Positions 1 to 8,475 are shown, numbered from the stretch's first letter. The stretch is 17,509 bases of DNA from Pseudomonadota bacterium (GCA_963204845.1 CAUJIL010000244.1:1-17509), one strand, 5' to 3'. A program made the numbers and translations. Notes: generated by a model from the letters alone, not told the origin.

Positions 1-2020
1 CGGCCGGATCGCCGCCGAAGGCATGCGCCATCGAGACCACACCGTCGGCGAGCCCGGCGTCGTCAGCGACCACCGCCCGCACGCGTGCATGATCGGACTC
101 GATCTCCACCACCTCGCCCTCGGCCACGCCGAGCGCCGCCAGGTCGGCCGGGCTCAGGAACGCGGGGTTCTGGCGTCCGGCGCTGCGCGGAAGATCGTGG
201 CAGATCGAATTGTTGACGTGCTTCATGCGCCGCGAGACGAGCAGGTGCGTGAAGCGGCCGTCGCGCCCGTGGCGCCCCGGCTCGGGAACCGGCTCGGCGC
301 GCAACGCGCGCAGCTCGTCGCCCACGCCGTCCGGGGCCAGGCACAGTTTCCCCTCGATGCCCGGGATCGGTGCGCTCACCCGCAGGTCGATCTCGTCGAA
401 TACGTGCCCGCCCTCGTAGCCCGCGATCACGTCGATCGGGACCCTGGCGTGCGCATACAGCAATCCGAGCACGTCGCGCGTGGTCGGATGGCGCGCGAGG
501 TCGAGCTCGCCCCCGGGGAGTTGAAGCTTGCGCCCCAGTCGCCCGGCGAGCGCCGCAAACACGTACCAGTCCTCGAGCAGGTCACCGTCGGAGGCGAGCA
601 GTGCATCGGTGTACTGCGCGAACGGCCGCTCGTAGAGCATGTCCTGGTAGGCCGCGACGTCGGCACGCTGCAGCATGTGCTTCGCGGCGAGCACGTAGTG
701 CGCGCGCCGGCAGGTCGGGGTGAGCGCGATGTCGACGCAGACCAGCAGTTCCAGCGATTCCAGCGCCCTCGCAAGACGCACCGGGTCGGCGCACGCGGCC
801 AGCGGATTGCCGCCGGTGACGATCAGCGCACGCACCTGCCCTTCGCCCGGCTCGAGGATCTCGTCGGCCAGCGAATTGGTGGGCATCTCGAGGTTGATCT
901 GCCTGAAGCCGCGCAAACGCGAACGCTCCGGATTGGCGTCGGGGTTCATTTCCGGCGGCAGCATCGATGGCGTGAATGCCTGCGCCGGACGCGGAAAGGC
1001 CGGCATCAGCACGCTCGGCGAGTTCACGCGTTCACCTTCGCGGTTCCAGCGCCCGCACAGCGTATCGAGGCAGAGAATCAGGGTTTCGGTGAGCGTCGGC
1101 CGAACCGACATGTTGGGACCGGTGCCCGCGGTCACCACGCCGCGCGGCCCGTGCGCGAACACGCGCGCGGCCTGCGCGATCGACTCACCGGCAAGGCCGG
1201 TGCGCCGCGCCACGTGATCGAGCGTGAAACCGTCGACCGCCGCGCGCAGTTCCTCGAGGCCTTCGGCATGCTGCGCGCAGAACGCGGCGTCGTGCAGTCC
1301 CTCGTCGAGGATCAGCCGGATCATGCCGGCGAGCAGCGTGGCGTCCTCCCCCGGCCGGATCGGCAGATACAGATCCGCCAGTTCCGCCGTCTCGCTACGC
1401 CGCGGATCGACCACGATGACGCGCAGTCCGCGCTCGCGCTGCGCCCGCCGCAGGTCACCCGGACTGAAACCCGGTGGACCTCCATGCACATGGAACGCCG
1501 AGACCAGCGGGTTGGTGCCGATCAGCATCACCACGTTGGCGGACTCGAACGAGTGCCCGCCACCACCCCACTGTCCGTGGCGCATGATCGCGATGATCTT
1601 GCCAGGCTGATCGGTCGTGATCGTCGTGAACCGCATCGGCGAGCCGATCGCCTCGTGGAACGCACGGGTGACCCCGATGGTCGTGCCGTTCATGTAGGCA
1701 GCCGTTCCCGCGTAGGTGGCGATCGCGCGCGGACCGTGGCGCTCGAGGATCCCACGCAGGCGTTCACCCGCGGCAGCCAGCGCCGCCGCGCTCGCCACCG
1801 GCGCCAGGCTGCCGTCGGCGCCCCGCGCGAGGCTGGCACGCAGGCGCCGCGGATTCGCCAGATGCGCACCGATCTGGCGACCTTTCTCGCAGGTGTAGCC
1901 ACGGCTCATGGGATGGTCGAAATCACCACGCGCGGAAACCACGCGATCACCGTCGATTTCCAGCTCCAACCCGCACAGCGCCTGGCAAATGCGACAGAAG
2001 GTCTTGCGCGTCATTGGCAT
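1..2020 (-). CDS. Molybdopterin-dependent oxidoreductase, 4Fe-4S-containing (3' end cut by window edge)
   Basis: Large catalytic subunit of the DMSO reductase/formate dehydrogenase superfamily (COG0243 type), which carries out two-electron redox chemistry at a bis-MGD molybdenum site. 673 residues are visible. The N-terminus has a 4Fe-4S motif C9-x2-C12-x3-C16-x27-C44 followed by EKG. The central molybdopterin domain includes IGTNPL (167-172) and VTGGNPLAA (401-409). The C-terminal dinucleotide-binding domain starts near 588 and is cut by the left edge, so perhaps 50-100 residues are missing. The usual Mo-ligand region (about 130-142, FTTITTDQPG) has no Cys, Sec or Ser at the expected place. 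No Tat signal is seen, so it is probably cytoplasmic. The ATG at 2020 has GGAG 9 nt upstream; a second Met lies two codons on. It starts 45 nt after the phosphotransferase and is probably the third gene of that operon. No electron-transfer subunit is visible. The substrate is unknown. Confidence 0.9.
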   Translation of the reverse strand, partial: MPMTRKTFCRICQALCGLELEIDGDRVVSARGDFDHPMSRGYTCEKGRQIGAHLANPRRLRASLARGADGSLAPVASAAALAAAGERLRGILERHGPRAIATYAGTAAYMNGTTIGVTRAFHEAIGSPMRFTTITTDQPGKIIAIMRHGQWGGGGHSFESANVVMLIGTNPLVSAFHVHGGPPGFSPGDLRRAQRERGLRVIVVDPRRSETAELADLYLPIRPGEDATLLAGMIRLILDEGLHDAAFCAQHAEGLEELRAAVDGFTLDHVARRTGLAGESIAQAARVFAHGPRGVVTAGTGPNMSVRPTLTETLILCLDTLCGRWNREGERVNSPSVLMPAFPRPAQAFTPSMLPPEMNPDANPERSRLRGFRQINLEMPTNSLADEILEPGEGQVRALIVTGGNPLAACADPVRLARALESLELLVCVDIALTPTCRRAHYVLAAKHMLQRADVAAYQDMLYERPFAQYTDALLASDGDLLEDWYVFAALAGRLGRKLQLPGGELDLARHPTTRDVLGLLYAHARVPIDVIAGYEGGHVFDEIDLRVSAPIPGIEGKLCLAPDGVGDELRALRAEPVPEPGRHGRDGRFTHLLVSRRMKHVNNSICHDLPRSAGRQNPAFLSPADLAALGVAEGEVVEIESDHARVRAVVADDAGLADGVVSMAHAFGGDPA

Positions 2021-2065
2021 GGACGGTTGCTCCGTGATGGTGTCGGACCGACGCGCACCCTGTGC

Positions 2066-3187
2066 TCAGGTCGTCAGGCCTGCCGCTGCCTGCCACGAAT
2101 AGGGGATCCCCAGCATATCGGCCAACAGCTGCGTCGCCGGGTTGTTGACCGGCATGTTCATCGAGTCCGGCACCGTCCCCGCATCGGTCATGCGCTGGCA
2201 GGTGCGGATCATCACGATCGTGAAGCGCGCTGCCGCGAACACTTCGTGCCAGAACGGATCCCTCACGCGGCGCCCGGCATGACGCTCGTACAACGCTATC
2301 TGCTCCTCGCGCGAGGGCTCCCCGTCCAGGCGTGGCAGACCGCTGCCCTCGTGCGCGAAACGATCCAGCGCCAACCACCAGCCCAGATCGAGCTCGGCGG
2401 GTCCGAGCGCAGCGCCCTCCCAATCGTTGGCGGCGACGCAGCGGAAGTCGCGGAAGATCATGTTGCCGGGGCGCGCGTCGCCCCACAGCAGCACCGCGGG
2501 GCCATCGCTGGCGGACTCCTCCTCCAGCCAGGCGAACGCGTGCGCCAGCACCGGATGGGGACGCCCCGCAAGCAGCTCGCTGGCGTAACGCCGGAAGATC
2601 TCCAGCTGGCGAACTAGACCCGGCGTCCGGCCCCCGGCCAGCCAGTCCAGCCCCGCCGCGACGGGATCGATCGCGTGCAGGCACGCCAGCACGCGGAGTC
2701 CGTCGTCGATCGCGCGGTAGCGCTCGGGCGGCGCGGCGTCGACGTAGAAGCCCTCGCTGGTGTAGACGGGGTTGTCCTTTGGCACGTCGCCATCGACGAA
2801 TCCCATGACGTAGAACGGCGCGCCAAGCAGATCGCTCCCCGGCTCGTAACCGGCGAGCGGCGGCACCGGTACGTCACCGGCACGCCCCACGGCCTGCATC
2901 ACGCGATACTGCAGTTCGACCGCCGCCATCGCCGTCGCCGTCTGTTGCGGATAGACCGGCGGCGTCCGCGGCTCGATGCGCGCGACGTAGCGCGCCTCGC
3001 GCGACTCGCCTGCCTCGTTCCAGCAGGCACGGAAGAACACCGTTTCGTTCGAGTAACCGGAGGCACGCGGCGCGCCGATGTCGGGCACGGTCACGTCGCG
3101 TGCGTGCGGATGGCGCTGCGCGAACCACGCCGCCAGCGAACGTGCCCGATCGACCGACCCGCCATCGGCACCCGTTGTGCTGCCCAT
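2066..3187 (-). CDS. APH/ACAD10-11-like phosphotransferase family protein
   Basis: A 373-residue protein with the aminoglycoside-phosphotransferase (protein-kinase-like) fold. The catalytic loop is WGDARPGN (235-242), and the metal-binding segment is DWEGA (255-259) followed by AELDLGWW. The N-lobe contains the phosphate-loop-like segment SGYSNETVFF (43-52). Trp in place of the His of the classic HGD loop is, from memory, common in the subfamily related to the kinase part of ACAD10/11. That subfamily is usually found beside acyl-CoA, SDR or other catabolic genes rather than resistance genes. The start ATG at 3187 has GGGGGA about 7 nt upstream; the open frame extends to 3640 but overlaps the previous gene there. 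It lies 32 nt downstream of the CrtC/AttH-like gene and 45 nt upstream of the molybdenum enzyme. It probably phosphorylates a small hydroxylated substrate; the substrate is unknown. Confidence 0.88.
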   Translation of the reverse strand: MGSTTGADGGSVDRARSLAAWFAQRHPHARDVTVPDIGAPRASGYSNETVFFRACWNEAGESREARYVARIEPRTPPVYPQQTATAMAAVELQYRVMQAVGRAGDVPVPPLAGYEPGSDLLGAPFYVMGFVDGDVPKDNPVYTSEGFYVDAAPPERYRAIDDGLRVLACLHAIDPVAAGLDWLAGGRTPGLVRQLEIFRRYASELLAGRPHPVLAHAFAWLEEESASDGPAVLLWGDARPGNMIFRDFRCVAANDWEGAALGPAELDLGWWLALDRFAHEGSGLPRLDGEPSREEQIALYERHAGRRVRDPFWHEVFAAARFTIVMIRTCQRMTDAGTVPDSMNMPVNNPATQLLADMLGIPYSWQAAAGLTT

Positions 3188-3219
3188 CGTCGATTCCCCC
3201 GTGGTGCGCCGCTGACGCT

Positions 3220-4374
3220 TTACTTGCCCAATCCCAGCCACGGCACCGGACCGCTGGCCACGAACACCTGGTGTCCGGCACTGCGCGGATTCAGCTTGCC
3301 GTCCACGGTGATCGCGCACGGTGCTTCGCGGTGCCCCGGCGTACGCACCTCGCCGTTCGGCCGCACCACGCGTTCGGGATGCGTGACGTCGTAGACGTCC
3401 TGCTCCACCACGTACTCGCCGCGGTAGTACCCGAGTCCCTTGTCGTCGTTCCACCCCCAGTCGTAGCCGGTGCCGTCCATCGACCAGTACCCAAGCACCG
3501 GCTCCGCCAGCAGTTCGACCTGCGAGCCGTCGTAGCCGCGCAGCCGCGTGCGCAGCCGCTTGTAGATGCGGGTGCCGGGATGCAACTCCACCTCCACCTC
3601 GGCGTCCGCGACCACGAAGCGGCGCCCCGTTTCCGGCCACACGATCTCACCGTCGGTGAAAATCCGCGTGCCGTCGCCGAGGAACTGCAACTGCACGTAG
3701 CCCCCGCAATCCCCGGTGTTGAACGTGAGCCAATAGAACACATACCCGGCGGCCGACAGCAGTGCCTCCGTGCCCGGTCCGTTGACCGGCTCGTAGCCGC
3801 CGACCTGCGAGCGCACGCCCCACGAGTGGTCTCGTCCGGCCCACCAGTCGTCGACCTCGAAAACCGTGTCACCCAGGCACACCCTGCCGGAGGCGCGGCC
3901 CGCCTGCGTGTAGCGGTGGTAGTCCTGGAACGGACGACCGTTGACGCGGTTGAAGTGGTGTTTCTCCTCGCTCGGCGGCAGGAATGCCTGCCACTCGAGA
4001 TCGAAACTCACGGGCAGCTCACCCGCGGCACACTCCAGGCGGATACGCTCGAACGGCCGTTCGATGACCACCGCGAGCGGTCCGATCCGGGTCTCGTCGA
4101 GCTGCGGACGCAATGCGCGCGACAGGCGGAAATTATGCTGTTCGACGCCACCGTCGCGACCCGGCACCTGGATCGCGCAGAAACCGTCGAGCACGTTCAT
4201 GTTCACGTACTGCCCCATCCCGCAGACCAGCGCCATGCGGCCACGGGGGTCGTAGACGCCGAACCAGTAACGATCGAAAAAGCGATGATCGCTGCTGCCC
4301 ACATGATCGAAGGTGGTGGCAATCTGGTGGCGCAACGTCTCGTCGAGGTTGGTCAGCACGATGCGGTTCTCCAC
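3220..4374 (-). CDS. CrtC/AttH-like (DUF7064/7065-type) hypothetical protein
   Basis: A 384-residue soluble protein with no signal peptide or membrane segment. It is rich in aromatic residues and alternating beta-strand patterns. The most diagnostic motif is WWAGRDHSWGVR (177-188), which resembles the RDHSWG signature of two-domain lipocalin-like proteins related to hydroxyneurosporene dehydratase CrtC and AttH; the newer Pfam names DUF7064/DUF7065 are recalled from memory. Members sit in terpenoid, steroid or lipid gene clusters, and their reaction is mostly unknown. The start is GTG at 4374 with no good ribosome site, and no in-frame start exists further upstream, so the N-terminus is slightly uncertain. 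It is the first gene of a probable operon with the phosphotransferase and molybdenum oxidoreductase. I am confident that it is a real gene and only moderately confident of the family. Confidence 0.8.
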   Translation of the reverse strand: MENRIVLTNLDETLRHQIATTFDHVGSSDHRFFDRYWFGVYDPRGRMALVCGMGQYVNMNVLDGFCAIQVPGRDGGVEQHNFRLSRALRPQLDETRIGPLAVVIERPFERIRLECAAGELPVSFDLEWQAFLPPSEEKHHFNRVNGRPFQDYHRYTQAGRASGRVCLGDTVFEVDDWWAGRDHSWGVRSQVGGYEPVNGPGTEALLSAAGYVFYWLTFNTGDCGGYVQLQFLGDGTRIFTDGEIVWPETGRRFVVADAEVEVELHPGTRIYKRLRTRLRGYDGSQVELLAEPVLGYWSMDGTGYDWGWNDDKGLGYYRGEYVVEQDVYDVTHPERVVRPNGEVRTPGHREAPCAITVDGKLNPRSAGHQVFVASGPVPWLGLGK

Positions 4375-4460
4375 TTGTTTGTCGTTGTAATCGATGGGTA
4401 CGCACGCGTCCGGCAGCGGCGATCCGCGTGCAGGCCGCCCTCACGGTGCGTGCGGGGTTC

Positions 4461-4488
4461 AGCATACCGTCCGGGTAAGGAATGTCAC
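4461..4488 (-). promoter_or_regulatory. Candidate sigma70-like promoter for the CrtC-like/APH/Mo operon
   Basis: On the minus strand, GTGACA (4483-4488, 5 of 6 to TTGACA) is separated by 16 nt from TATGCT (4461-4466, 4 of 6 to TATAAT). Transcription would start near 4454 and leave a leader of about 80 nt before the GTG at 4374. The 203-nt gap 4375-4577 contains no convincing gene. Confidence 0.4.
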
Positions 4489-4504
4489 GAGTCGGGGCAG
4501 CGCA

Positions 4505-4518
4505 TGACAGGATTGTCA
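4505..4518. promoter_or_regulatory. Candidate operator: TGACA-N4-TGTCA palindrome
   Basis: A perfect 5-4-5 inverted repeat, TGACA GGAT TGTCA. A further TGTCA element lies at 4483-4487 inside the candidate -35 box. It is centred about 57 nt upstream of the predicted start, a position typical of an activator or upstream repressor site. The binding protein is unknown and no regulator gene adjoins it. Confidence 0.3.
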
Positions 4519-4577
4519 CTTCGCGGTGCCGGCGCGCTCCGGTTGCAGGCTCCGGTGCGCGTTGCGGGTGCTCAGAC

Positions 4578-5006
4578 TCAGACCATGGTCCGTGATCGTG
4601 CGATGTCACGGATGCGCTGCACCATCGCGCGCAGGCCATTGCCGCGTGTCGGGCTGATGTGGCGCAGCAGGTCGAGGCGCGCGAAATAGTCGTCGACGTC
4701 GAAGTCGAGGATCTCGCGCGGGGTGTGGCGGTCGTAGGCGGCGAGGATCAGCGCGACCAGTCCGCGCACGATCAGCGCGTCGCTGTCGGCCTCGAACACG
4801 ATGCGCCCGGCCTCCTCCCGCCAGTCGAGCCAGACCTGGCTCTGGCAGCCGCGCACCAGCAGTTCCTCGCGCTTGTGCGCCTCCGGCATCGCGGGCAGTT
4901 CGCGTCCGAGGTCGATGATGTAGCGGTAGCGGTCTTCCCAGTCGTCGAAGAACGCCAGCGTCTCGACGATCTCCTGCGGCGACACGGCGGCACTGCTGGC
5001 GTTCAT
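4578..5006 (-). CDS. sufE: SufE, sulfur acceptor for SufS
   Basis: A 142-residue cytoplasmic protein that accepts persulfide sulfur from SufS and passes it to the SufBCD scaffold. The acceptor cysteine is C54 in VRGCQSQVWL (51-60), the SufE/CsdE signature. Further family features are the N-terminal helix with FFDDWEDRYRYIIDLGRELP (19-38) and the C-terminal LLRHISPTRGNGLRAMVQRI (113-132). The length is normal for the family. The ATG at 5006 has only a distant GGAG (14 nt). It is the last gene of the suf operon, 28 nt after sufT. No T-rich intrinsic terminator follows it. Confidence 0.96.
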   Translation of the reverse strand: MNASSAAVSPQEIVETLAFFDDWEDRYRYIIDLGRELPAMPEAHKREELLVRGCQSQVWLDWREEAGRIVFEADSDALIVRGLVALILAAYDRHTPREILDFDVDDYFARLDLLRHISPTRGNGLRAMVQRIRDIARSRTMV

Positions 5007-5034
5007 GGCTAGGGTCCGCGCTCCTGATCGGCCT

Positions 5035-5568
5035 TCAGTAGAACAGCCCGGTCGCGAGGCGTGCCTCGTCCGACATCATGTCGCGCGACCACGGCGGGTC
5101 GAACACCAGTTCGACCGTGACCCGGCGCACGTGCGGCACCTTCGCGACCCGGTTCTCGACGTCGCCGACCAGCACCGGCCCCATGCCGCACCCCGGCGCG
5201 GTCAGTGTCATGCAGATCGCCACCTCGCCGGAGGGCTGGTCGATGTCGACCGCGTAGATCAGCCCGAGCGCGACGATATCGACCGGGATCTCCGGGTCGT
5301 AGACGGTGGCGAGCGCCGCGAACACCTGCTCGCGAGCGATCGTCCCATCGGCCGGCGGCGTGAAATCGAGGACGATCGGTTCGCCACCGAGCGCGTCGGC
5401 ATCGGTGCCGTCCACGCGCGCCATGTTGCCGTTGACGGTCACCGTGTAGCTGCCGCCCAGCGACTGGGTGATGGTGACGAAGGTGTCCTTCGGGATCGTG
5501 ATCGGGGTGCCTACCGGTACCAGCCGCGCCGGGCAGTCGCGCTGCGTCACCACCATGCGCCGTTCCAT
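5035..5568 (-). CDS. sufT: SufT, Fe-S cluster maturation protein (DUF59/MIP18 family)
   Basis: A 177-residue protein of the SufT family, an auxiliary factor that helps mature Fe-S proteins in organisms with a SUF system. The N-terminal extension shows RDCPARLVPVG (10-20), typical of SufT and absent from single-domain DUF59 proteins. The DUF59 domain has DPEIPVDIVALGLIY (91-105), the conserved Cys127 in TAPGCGMGP, and the C-terminal DPPWSRDMMSDEAR (157-170). The ATG at 5568 shares one base with the sufA stop (TGATG), and GGAGG lies 10 nt upstream, so the two genes are probably translationally coupled. A start at the second Met (codon 5) is less likely. Confidence 0.93.
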   Translation of the reverse strand: MERRMVVTQRDCPARLVPVGTPITIPKDTFVTITQSLGGSYTVTVNGNMARVDGTDADALGGEPIVLDFTPPADGTIAREQVFAALATVYDPEIPVDIVALGLIYAVDIDQPSGEVAICMTLTAPGCGMGPVLVGDVENRVAKVPHVRRVTVELVFDPPWSRDMMSDEARLATGLFY

Positions 5569-5942
5569 CAGCCGCCGGCCTCCGTCGCCACATTGAAACT
5601 CTCGCCGCAACCGCAGTAGTCCTGTGCGTTCGGGTTCACGAAGCGCAACACGCTGTTGACCCCTTCGCGCACGTAGTCGATGGTCGTGCCGCGCACGATC
5701 CCGAGTGCGTGCGGATCGACCCACAGCGTCACGCCCTCGCCGAGCGCCACCGGCAGATCGTCCGCCTGCGCCTCGCTTGCCAGGTCGAGCACGTACTTGT
5801 AGCCGGTACAGCCGCTTTCCTTGACGCCGAGGCGCAAGCCGGCGGCGCCGGCGGCGGCGATCCGCTCGCGCAGGTGGCGCAACGCGTTCTCGGTCGCCCG
5901 CACCGGCGTCGCGGGATCGAATGTGAGCACCGTGTCGTTCAC
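5568..5942 (-). CDS. sufA: SufA/IscA-type A-type Fe-S carrier
   Basis: A 124-residue A-type carrier that receives clusters from SufBCD and delivers them to apo-targets. The three invariant cysteines are present: C45 in ESGCTGYKY, and C110 and C112 in DYCGCGESF. This is the IscA/SufA/ErpA arrangement. The start is a GTG at 5942 that overlaps the sufS stop by 4 nt (GTGA), with GGAG 6 nt upstream. No better in-frame ATG is available without losing the conserved N-terminal region. It lies between sufS and sufT, whereas in the E. coli suf operon sufA comes first. SufA fits the context, though the sequence alone does not separate it from IscA. Confidence 0.94.
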   Translation of the reverse strand: MNDTVLTFDPATPVRATENALRHLRERIAAAGAAGLRLGVKESGCTGYKYVLDLASEAQADDLPVALGEGVTLWVDPHALGIVRGTTIDYVREGVNSVLRFVNPNAQDYCGCGESFNVATEAGG

Positions 5943-7162
5943 AGGAAACTCCGCACCTTGTGCAGCGCCGCGAACAGCCGTTCGACCTCGGCGTGCGTGT
6001 TGTAGAGACTGAACGAGGCGCGCACCGTGCCGGGAACCCCGAAGCGGCTCATCACCGGCTGCGCGCAATGATGACCGCTGCGCACCGCGACGCCCTGCTG
6101 GTCGAGCAGCGTGCCCACGTCCTGCGGATGCGCGCCATCGAGCACGAAACTGAGCACCGCCACCTTCTGCGGCGCCCGCCCCAGCAGGCGGAAGCCGGGC
6201 AGTTCGCGCGCGCGTTCGAGCGCGTGCGCGAGCAGTTCGTCCTCGTGCCGCGCGGCGGCCTCGCGGTCGATTCCGCCCAGCCAGTCGATCGCCGCCGCCA
6301 TGCCGATCGCCCCGGCGATGTGCGGGGTACCGGCCTCGAAGCGGTACGGCAGCCGCGCGTAGGTCGTGCGGTCGAACTCGACCGTCTCGATCATCTCGCC
6401 GCCCCCCTGGTACGGCGCCATCGCCTCGAGCCACGCGCGCTTGCCGTACAGCACACCGATGCCGGTGGGCGCGAACATCTTGTGGCCCGAGAACGCGTAG
6501 AAGTCCACGTCGAGCGCCTGCACGTCCACCTGCAGGTGCCCCACCGACTGCGCGCCGTCGAGCAGCACCGGAACGCCGGCCGCGTGCGCGGCAGCAATGA
6601 TCTCCGCCACCGGATGGATCGTTCCCATCGCGTTGGAGACGTGCTCGAGCGCGACCAGCCGCACCCGCGCGTCGAGCAGCGAACGAAAGGCGTCCAGATC
6701 GAGCCGCGCATCGTCGGTCACCGGGATCGGCACCACGCTCGCTCCCGCCGCCTGCGCCGCCAGTTGCCACGGCACGATGTTCGAGTGGTGCGCCATTCCC
6801 GAGACCAGGATGCGGTCCCCGGCGCCGAGCCGCCCGCGCGCGAAACTGTGCGCGACCAGGTTGATGCTCTCGGTCGTTCCACGCGTCCAGATCACCTGCT
6901 CGCGCGACGGCGCGTTGATGAACGCGCGCACGGAGTCGCGCGCGTCCTCGAAGGCGCCCGTGGCGCGGTCGCTCAGCGTGTGGGCGCCGCGATGCACGTT
7001 CGAGTTGATCGTGCGGTAATAGCCCGCCACCGCGTCGATCACCCGGGCGGGCTTCTGCGTGGTCGCGGCGTTGTCGAGGTAGACCAGCGGCTTGCCGTTG
7101 ATCTCCTGCGCCAGCAACGGAAACTCCCCGCGCAGGCGTTCGGCGTCGAAGCGCGCGCTCAT
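5939..7162 (-). CDS. sufS: SufS, cysteine desulfurase (group II)
   Basis: A 407-residue PLP enzyme that removes sulfur from L-cysteine to give alanine and an enzyme persulfide. The Schiff-base lysine is K228 in FSGHKMFAPTGIG. The persulfide cysteine is C366 in RSGHHCAQP, the group II pattern, and the spacing between the two matches E. coli SufS (K226, C364). N-terminal YLDNAATTQKP (28-38) and SNVHRGAHTLSDRAT (54-68) are also typical. The length is normal. The ATG at 7162 overlaps the sufD stop by 4 nt (ATGA). SufE, encoded downstream, is its expected acceptor. Confidence 0.97.
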   Translation of the reverse strand: MSARFDAERLRGEFPLLAQEINGKPLVYLDNAATTQKPARVIDAVAGYYRTINSNVHRGAHTLSDRATGAFEDARDSVRAFINAPSREQVIWTRGTTESINLVAHSFARGRLGAGDRILVSGMAHHSNIVPWQLAAQAAGASVVPIPVTDDARLDLDAFRSLLDARVRLVALEHVSNAMGTIHPVAEIIAAAHAAGVPVLLDGAQSVGHLQVDVQALDVDFYAFSGHKMFAPTGIGVLYGKRAWLEAMAPYQGGGEMIETVEFDRTTYARLPYRFEAGTPHIAGAIGMAAAIDWLGGIDREAAARHEDELLAHALERARELPGFRLLGRAPQKVAVLSFVLDGAHPQDVGTLLDQQGVAVRSGHHCAQPVMSRFGVPGTVRASFSLYNTHAEVERLFAALHKVRSFL

Positions 7163-8475
7163 GCCGCGTCCCCGCCCGCCGGCAGCCCCGGCTGTCCCAG
7201 CCAGTCGCGCACCACCTCGCGCAGCATGGCGGCCAGCGCCTCGTCGCCCACGCGCGAGACCAGCTCGTTCACGAAGCCGTAGCCGAGCAGCACCTCGGCC
7301 TCGCGCCGCCCGATGCCGCGGGTGAGCAGGTAGTACAGGCTCTTCTCGTCGATGCGGCTCACCGTCGCGCCGTGCGAGCAGCGCACGTCGTCGGCGTAGA
7401 TCTCGAGCTCGGGCTTGGTGTCGACCTCGGCCTCGTCGCTGAGCAGCAGGTTGCGGTTGCTGAGCTCCGCGCTGCTCTTCTGCGCCTGCGGATGGATGTG
7501 GATGCGCCCGTTGAACACCGCACGCGCGGCGTCGTCGACGATGCCGCGGCAGACCTGTTCGGTGGTCGCGTGCGCGACCTCGTGCTCCACCGTCGTGTGC
7601 AGGTCGACGTGCTGGCGATGGCGTGCCAGGTAGATCCCGTCGAGGCGGCACGAGGCGCCCGGCCCGCGATGACGCAGCCGGAAATCGATGCGCTTCAGCG
7701 CCCCACCGAGCGCGAACAGCAGGCTCTCGCAGCGCGCATCGCGTGCGAGCTCGACGTACACCGCGCCGACGTGGACCGCGCGCTCCTGCTCGCCGTGCAA
7801 CCGGTAATGGCCGAGCCGGGCGCCCTCGCCGACGCGCAGCTCGCTGAGCCCCGCGACCAGCGACTCACCGGCGCCGGGCAGGTCGACGAACTGCTCGATC
7901 AGATCGAGCTCGGCGCCGCGTCCGAGCACCGCGAGCAGGCGTTGCGCGTGCGCCGACGGCCCGTCGGGCGCCGCACCGACGTGCACCACGTGCACCGGGC
8001 GCCGCGCACGCACCCCGGCACCCACGTGCAACAGCACGCCGTCGTCGAGCCAGCAACCGTTCAGCGCGACGAAGGGGTTGTCGGTGCCGGCCGCAAGTTG
8101 CCCCAGCGCACCGTCGATGGTCGCACGGTCCCCGGAATTGGCGGCACGGAAGTTCACCACGCGCACGCCGGGTTGCGCCTCGACGCACGACAGCTCCGCG
8201 CGGTAGCAGCCGTCGACGAATACCAGCCGGTCGGCATCCAGACCGGGCACCAGCGCCGCCGCGTCGAAGCCCAGTTCCCCGGCCTCGGCGCAGCGCAGCC
8301 ACGCGGTGGCGTCGAGCGCATCGAGCGCGGTGTACTTCCAGGCCTCGGTCTTGCGCGTCGGCCACGGCGCGGCGCTCCACGCCAGGCGCGCCGTCTCACG
8401 CAGCGCGCGGATCCACTCCGGTGCCGGCCGGGCCGCGTACAGCGCCGCGGCGAGGTTGCGGTCGAATGCGCCCAT
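7159..8475 (-). CDS. sufD: SufD, Fe-S scaffold subunit
   Basis: A 438-residue subunit of the SufBC2D scaffold, in which SufD pairs with SufB and binds SufC. The C-terminal half has the family signature HIHPQAQKSSAELSNRNLLL and then RCSHGATVSRIDEKSLYYL, with the conserved histidine near residue 368 (His360 in E. coli SufD). The N-terminal half is divergent, as usual for SufD, and has AWSAAPWPTRKTEAWKYTAL. The ATG at 8475 directly abuts the TAG of sufC, so coupling is likely. The length is close to that of E. coli SufD. Confidence 0.96.
   Translation of the reverse strand: MGAFDRNLAAALYAARPAPEWIRALRETARLAWSAAPWPTRKTEAWKYTALDALDATAWLRCAEAGELGFDAAALVPGLDADRLVFVDGCYRAELSCVEAQPGVRVVNFRAANSGDRATIDGALGQLAAGTDNPFVALNGCWLDDGVLLHVGAGVRARRPVHVVHVGAAPDGPSAHAQRLLAVLGRGAELDLIEQFVDLPGAGESLVAGLSELRVGEGARLGHYRLHGEQERAVHVGAVYVELARDARCESLLFALGGALKRIDFRLRHRGPGASCRLDGIYLARHRQHVDLHTTVEHEVAHATTEQVCRGIVDDAARAVFNGRIHIHPQAQKSSAELSNRNLLLSDEAEVDTKPELEIYADDVRCSHGATVSRIDEKSLYYLLTRGIGRREAEVLLGYGFVNELVSRVGDEALAAMLREVVRDWLGQPGLPAGGDAA

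Noticed and set aside
23..2617. Very long plus-strand open frame (864 codons) opposite the molybdenum enzyme
   Set aside because: Low-complexity, Arg/His-rich translation with no domain motif. The opposite strand has a clear 4Fe-4S molybdopterin protein.
2066..3187. Aminoglycoside resistance gene
   Set aside because: The kinase-like fold is shared, but the WGDARPGN loop and catabolic context match the ACAD10/11-like metabolic subfamily better.
4529..4565. GC-rich imperfect hairpin downstream of sufE as a possible terminator
   Set aside because: The stem is interrupted and no T-run follows on the minus strand, so an intrinsic terminator cannot be supported.
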